64,000 nt of DNA from Colimorpha_A sp900556615. Lineage in GTDB: Bacteria; Bacillota; Clostridia; Oscillospirales; CAG-272. Below are positions 61,378-64,000 of this stretch, in pieces (positions within the stretch are counted from its first letter, which is position 1; each line of letters starts with the position of its first letter). The position numbers were made by a program, and so were the translations under genes. The notes below the pieces were generated by a model. That model ran no database searches and was not told the DNA's origin. It saw only the letters and a list, made by a program, of their open reading frames with translations. The stretch is taken from contig CAVBUH010000073.1 in the NCBI GenBank assembly GCA_963598415.1, forward strand, positions 62,001 to 126,000. The letters are read 5' to 3'.

Positions 61378-61835
61378 GAAAATTTGACACGCAAGAATAT
61401 TTGAATCATGCAGTCGATCTGCTGAAGAACGGGATAGATAACGTTCCTGTTCCGGTGACGGGATACAGTATGGCGCCGTTTCTTATTGAGGGAGATACTG
61501 TTTATCTTTCTTTGCCTGATAAGCAGGTGAAACGCGGAGATATTATTCTTTATCTTCGCGCGGGGCAGCGTTATGTGCTTCATCGGGTAAAAAAGGCAGA
61601 AAACGGCATTTATTCGCTTATCGGTGACGCACAGAGCGTGGTTGAAGAGGGGATTACGAACGAAATGATATACGGAATTGCTCTTTCTGCCGTTCACAAA
61701 GGAAAAAAAATCAATGTAAAAAGCTCACGCTGGATATTTTATGCTTCTGTTTGGCTTGCACTGATACCGTGCAGAAAATACATTTTTGCATTTAGGAATT
61801 TTATTAAGGGAAACAGAGAAAAAAGTCATTCTTAA
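61374..61835 (+). CDS. S24/S26-family peptidase (signal-peptidase-like)
   Basis: 153 residues. PVTGYSMAPFLIEGDTVYL carries the nucleophile Ser in the box B position; KRGDIILYLRAGQRYVLHRV contains the RGD and HRV boxes, but the box D lysine expected in bacterial signal peptidase I is not evident, so it may use a Ser-His pair as in ER-type enzymes. A hydrophobic segment near the C-terminus (WIFYASVWLALIPC) would anchor it. Substrates unknown. Translationally coupled to the esterase. Confidence 0.82.
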   Translation: MRKFDTQEYLNHAVDLLKNGIDNVPVPVTGYSMAPFLIEGDTVYLSLPDKQVKRGDIILYLRAGQRYVLHRVKKAENGIYSLIGDAQSVVEEGITNEMIYGIALSAVHKGKKINVKSSRWIFYASVWLALIPCRKYIFAFRNFIKGNREKSHS

Positions 61836-61838
61836 TTG

Positions 61839-61892
61839 AAAAAAACAATCGTCCGATTTCTTTCAGAAGGAAAACGGTACGATTGTTTTTTT
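61839..61892. terminator. Bidirectional terminator
   Basis: AAAAAACAATCGT / ACGATTGTTTTTTT arms with a 25-nt loop, between convergent peptidase and transketolase genes. Confidence 0.8.
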
Positions 61893-61907
61893 ATCTATTA
61901 GAAACGG

Positions 61908-62852
61908 TTATTTTTTCATGGAAACGGCTGTTTTAGCCTTAGCTGCGATATGGGCAGGTGTCAACCCGTATTTCTCAAGGAGCGCGGGAACCTTTCCGGA
62001 GCAGCCGAAAGTATCCTCAACCCCTACACGGAGAACCGGTACGGGGCATGCCTCACATACGGTCTCTGAGACTGCGGAGCCGAGACCTCCGATGATATTA
62101 TGCTCCTCTGCGGTAACGATAGCGCCGGTTTCGGTTGCCGCTTTCAGAATAAGCGCTTTATCGAGCGGCTTGATAGTATGAATATTGATTACTCTCGCAT
62201 CAATTCCCTCCGCTTTAAGAAGCTCCTTGGCTTCAAGAGCCATGGCAACCATAATTCCCGTGGCGACGATGGTCACATCCTTGCCGTCTGCCATGGTAAC
62301 GCCCTTGCCAAGCTCGAATTTATAGTTTTCCTTGTCATAAATGACCGGAACGGCAAGGCGACCGAAACGAAGGTAGCAGGGACCATTAAAGTTAATCGCA
62401 GCCTCTACAGCTGCCCTTGCCTCAACTGCGTCGGCGGGATTAATTACGGTCATTCCGGGAATGGTACGCATCGTACCGATGTCTTCAAGGCACTGATGTG
62501 TTGCGCCGTCCTCGCCGACGGTAATTCCCGCGTGAGTAGCACCGATTTTTACATTAAGATGGGGATATCCGATTGCGTTTCTGATTTGTTCGAAAGCACG
62601 TCCGGCGGTAAACATTGCGAACGAACTTGCAAAGGGAATCATTCCGGTTGTTGCAAGACCTGCGGCAACCGCTACCATATTTCCTTCTGCGATACCGCAG
62701 TCAAAAAATCTGTCAGGATAAGCTTTCTTGAATTTTCCTGTTTTTGTCGCCTCTGCAAGGTCGGCGTCAAGAACTACCAGTTTATCGTATTTAGCACCGA
62801 ACTCTACAAGTGCGTCGCCGTATGCTTCTCTTGTTGCTATTTTATCTGCCAT
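61908..62852 (-). CDS. Transketolase, C-terminal subunit
   Basis: About 314 residues with the pyrimidine-binding and C-terminal transketolase domains: FFDCGIAEGNMVAVAAGLA, HAGITVGEDGATHQCLED, and late TAEEHNIIGGLGSAVSE. With the preceding subunit it forms a split transketolase (pentose phosphate pathway), as is common in Clostridia. ATG at 62852 follows GGGGGAT and lies 16 bp after the N-subunit stop. An upstream in-frame Met at 62915 is inside the other gene and not preferred. Confidence 0.93.
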   Translation of the reverse strand: MADKIATREAYGDALVEFGAKYDKLVVLDADLAEATKTGKFKKAYPDRFFDCGIAEGNMVAVAAGLATTGMIPFASSFAMFTAGRAFEQIRNAIGYPHLNVKIGATHAGITVGEDGATHQCLEDIGTMRTIPGMTVINPADAVEARAAVEAAINFNGPCYLRFGRLAVPVIYDKENYKFELGKGVTMADGKDVTIVATGIMVAMALEAKELLKAEGIDARVINIHTIKPLDKALILKAATETGAIVTAEEHNIIGGLGSAVSETVCEACPVPVLRVGVEDTFGCSGKVPALLEKYGLTPAHIAAKAKTAVSMKK

Positions 62853-62868
62853 TTTTATTATCCCCCGA

Positions 62869-63705
62869 TTATAAAGACTCAATATAGGCGTTGATTTCGG
62901 AGACAGCCTGTTCATACTGTTCCTTATTGGGCGCGGAGCCGTGCCACTTCACATTGTTTTCCATAAAGGAAACGCCCTTACCCTTAACGCATTTGCAAAT
63001 GATAGCGGTAGGCTTGTCTTGGCATTGCTTTGCAGCTTTAACCGCACTGTCTATTTCGTTGAAATCATGACCGTTTATAACGATTACATTCCAATTGAAC
63101 GCCTCAAATTTCTTGTCAAGAGGAGTAGGATTCACAACCTCGGTGATAGGACCGTCAATTTGGAGTCCGTTGAAGTCAACGAAAATGCAGAGATTATCCA
63201 GCTTTTTATGAGCGGCAAACATAGCTGCCTCCCACACCTGACCTTCCTCGCATTCACCGTCTCCGAGAATTGCATAAACGCGGTAATCCTTTTTATTGAT
63301 TTTACCGGAGAGAGCCATTCCGCAGGCGGCGGAGATACCGAGTCCGAGCGATCCGGACGTCATATCCACACCGGGTGTGTGCTTCATATCGGGATGTCCC
63401 TGAAGATAGCTGTCTGCCTGACGGAAGGTTTTTAAATCTTCCTTGGGAATAAAGCCCTTTGCCGCGAGAGCAGCGTAAAGACCCGGAGAGGTATGTCCCT
63501 TTGAAAGCACGAGACGGTCTCTGTCCTCCCATTTCGGATTTTTCACATCTACGCGCAGTTCCTCGAAGTAGAGATATGCGAGAATATCCGAGATCGAGAG
63601 AGAGCCGCCGGGATGTCCGGAGCTTGCGCTGTAAACAGCCTCGAGAGCGCCGAGCTTGATCTCGGCAGATTTCAGGCTGAGTTCTTTGATTTTTGCCTGT
63701 TCCAT
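62869..63705 (-). CDS. Transketolase, N-terminal (thiamine diphosphate) subunit
   Basis: 278 residues. ThDP-binding signature GDGECEEGQVWEAAMFAAHKKLDN (about 148-172), SSGHPGGSLSISDILAYLYF at the start, and HTPGVDMTSGSLGLGIS. First gene of the two-subunit transketolase operon. AGGAGG is 9 nt before ATG 63705 and a TTGACA-17-TACAAT promoter lies about 110 bp upstream. Confidence 0.94.
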   Translation of the reverse strand: MEQAKIKELSLKSAEIKLGALEAVYSASSGHPGGSLSISDILAYLYFEELRVDVKNPKWEDRDRLVLSKGHTSPGLYAALAAKGFIPKEDLKTFRQADSYLQGHPDMKHTPGVDMTSGSLGLGISAACGMALSGKINKKDYRVYAILGDGECEEGQVWEAAMFAAHKKLDNLCIFVDFNGLQIDGPITEVVNPTPLDKKFEAFNWNVIVINGHDFNEIDSAVKAAKQCQDKPTAIICKCVKGKGVSFMENNVKWHGSAPNKEQYEQAVSEINAYIESL

Positions 63706-63813
63706 TGAGTTTTTGCCTCCTGATTTTATTGTAGCTTATATTCAGCGGAGTATCCTGTTTAGAGATTTCAATCGGATTGACCATAAATACTCCAATTATA
63801 GCATTTCCTATAT

Positions 63814-63842
63814 ATTGTAATCTTTTTTATACCGTTTGTCAA
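63814..63842 (-). promoter_or_regulatory. Promoter of the transketolase operon
   Basis: Minus strand TTGACA, 17-nt spacer, TACAAT. Confidence 0.65.
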
Positions 63843-63946
63843 ATGATTTTATGTAATTCTCGGCGGTTTAGAAAAATATTCACTTTTTATTAACACTTTG
63901 AGGGGTATTGTTTGTGATTTTTTTGCGTGAATAACAAAAGCTGGCA

Positions 63947-64000
63947 CCGTGCAAAAAATCATCTCGGAAATCTACATAGCCGATTTAATAAGCGATTCCT
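63947..64000 (+). repeat. Family F MITE, copy F3 (right part, cut by window edge)
   Basis: GTGCAAAAAATCATCTCGG through AATAAGCGATTCCT matches the right third of F2; the left part is absent or diverged. Confidence 0.75.

Overview
The window looks like chromosome of a spore-forming, moderate-GC Clostridia (Bacillota) bacterium, probably gut-type Eubacteriales/Oscillospirales. The signs are spo0A and spoIID, Clostridial gene pairs (ACT domain + UPF0210; IscU-like scaffold + GGGtGRT protein), AGGAGG ribosome sites with frequent short gene overlaps, and TTGACA/TATAAT-type promoters. The lineage is inferred from gene content; there is no 16S rRNA gene here.

Layout. 1-1.3 kb: the end of an integrative element (tyrosine integrase C-terminus) beside tRNA-Ser(CGA), with a 48-bp duplicated half-tRNA. 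1.8-7 kb: AlkD-like DNA repair protein, FtsX/MacB-type ABC exporter pair, Mini-RNase III. 7.5-12.5 kb: MoxR ATPase / DUF58 / membrane transglutaminase operon on the minus strand, then a secreted-side alpha/beta hydrolase. 14-20.6 kb: CofE-like ligase and stand-alone GMP synthetase ATP-pyrophosphatase subunit, then potABCD. 20.9-24.6 kb: M50 protease, hemW, M14 carboxypeptidase. 25.4-29.4 kb: VTC-domain protein, DUF4956 membrane protein and a large beta-helix carbohydrate-binding lipoprotein, interrupted by repeats. 29.7-32.4 kb: spo0A and spoIID, divergent. 33-42 kb: nitroreductase/ArsR pair, recG, a TIGR04076-like gene broken by a repeat, rnfC-rnfD without the other rnf genes, and an XRE regulator. 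43.5-51 kb: tsaE-tsaB-rpiB-flavin reductase, asnS, GNAT, secG, aconitase-family hydratase. 51.6-57.8 kb: nucleotidyltransferase, membrane protein, ACT/UPF0210, IscU-like/GGGtGRT, aquaporin. 58-63.7 kb: IS1182 relic, parvulin foldase, esterase, S24/S26 peptidase, two-subunit transketolase.

The striking feature is the intergenic space. It is packed with at least six families of short non-coding dispersed repeats, called A to F here. Families A, C, E and F have terminal inverted repeats and sit at TA dinucleotides, as Tc1/mariner/IS630-type miniature elements (MITEs) do. Two insertions are documented by the sequence itself: removing element A8 plus one TA copy restores a TIGR04076-like reading frame, and removing element E5 plus one TA copy restores an IS1182 transposase frame. 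E and F copies are nested inside A copies, so A is the older layer. Family D has no obvious terminal inverted repeat but keeps a four-hairpin architecture while its loops vary. Family B carries a strong terminator-like hairpin. No transposase that could mobilise the MITEs is present. Several copies lie where they can touch neighbouring genes: two supply the last base of a stop codon, one ends about 20 bases before the spoIID start, and a cluster splits the VTC/DUF4956 locus. No CRISPR array, rRNA operon or prophage body was seen.
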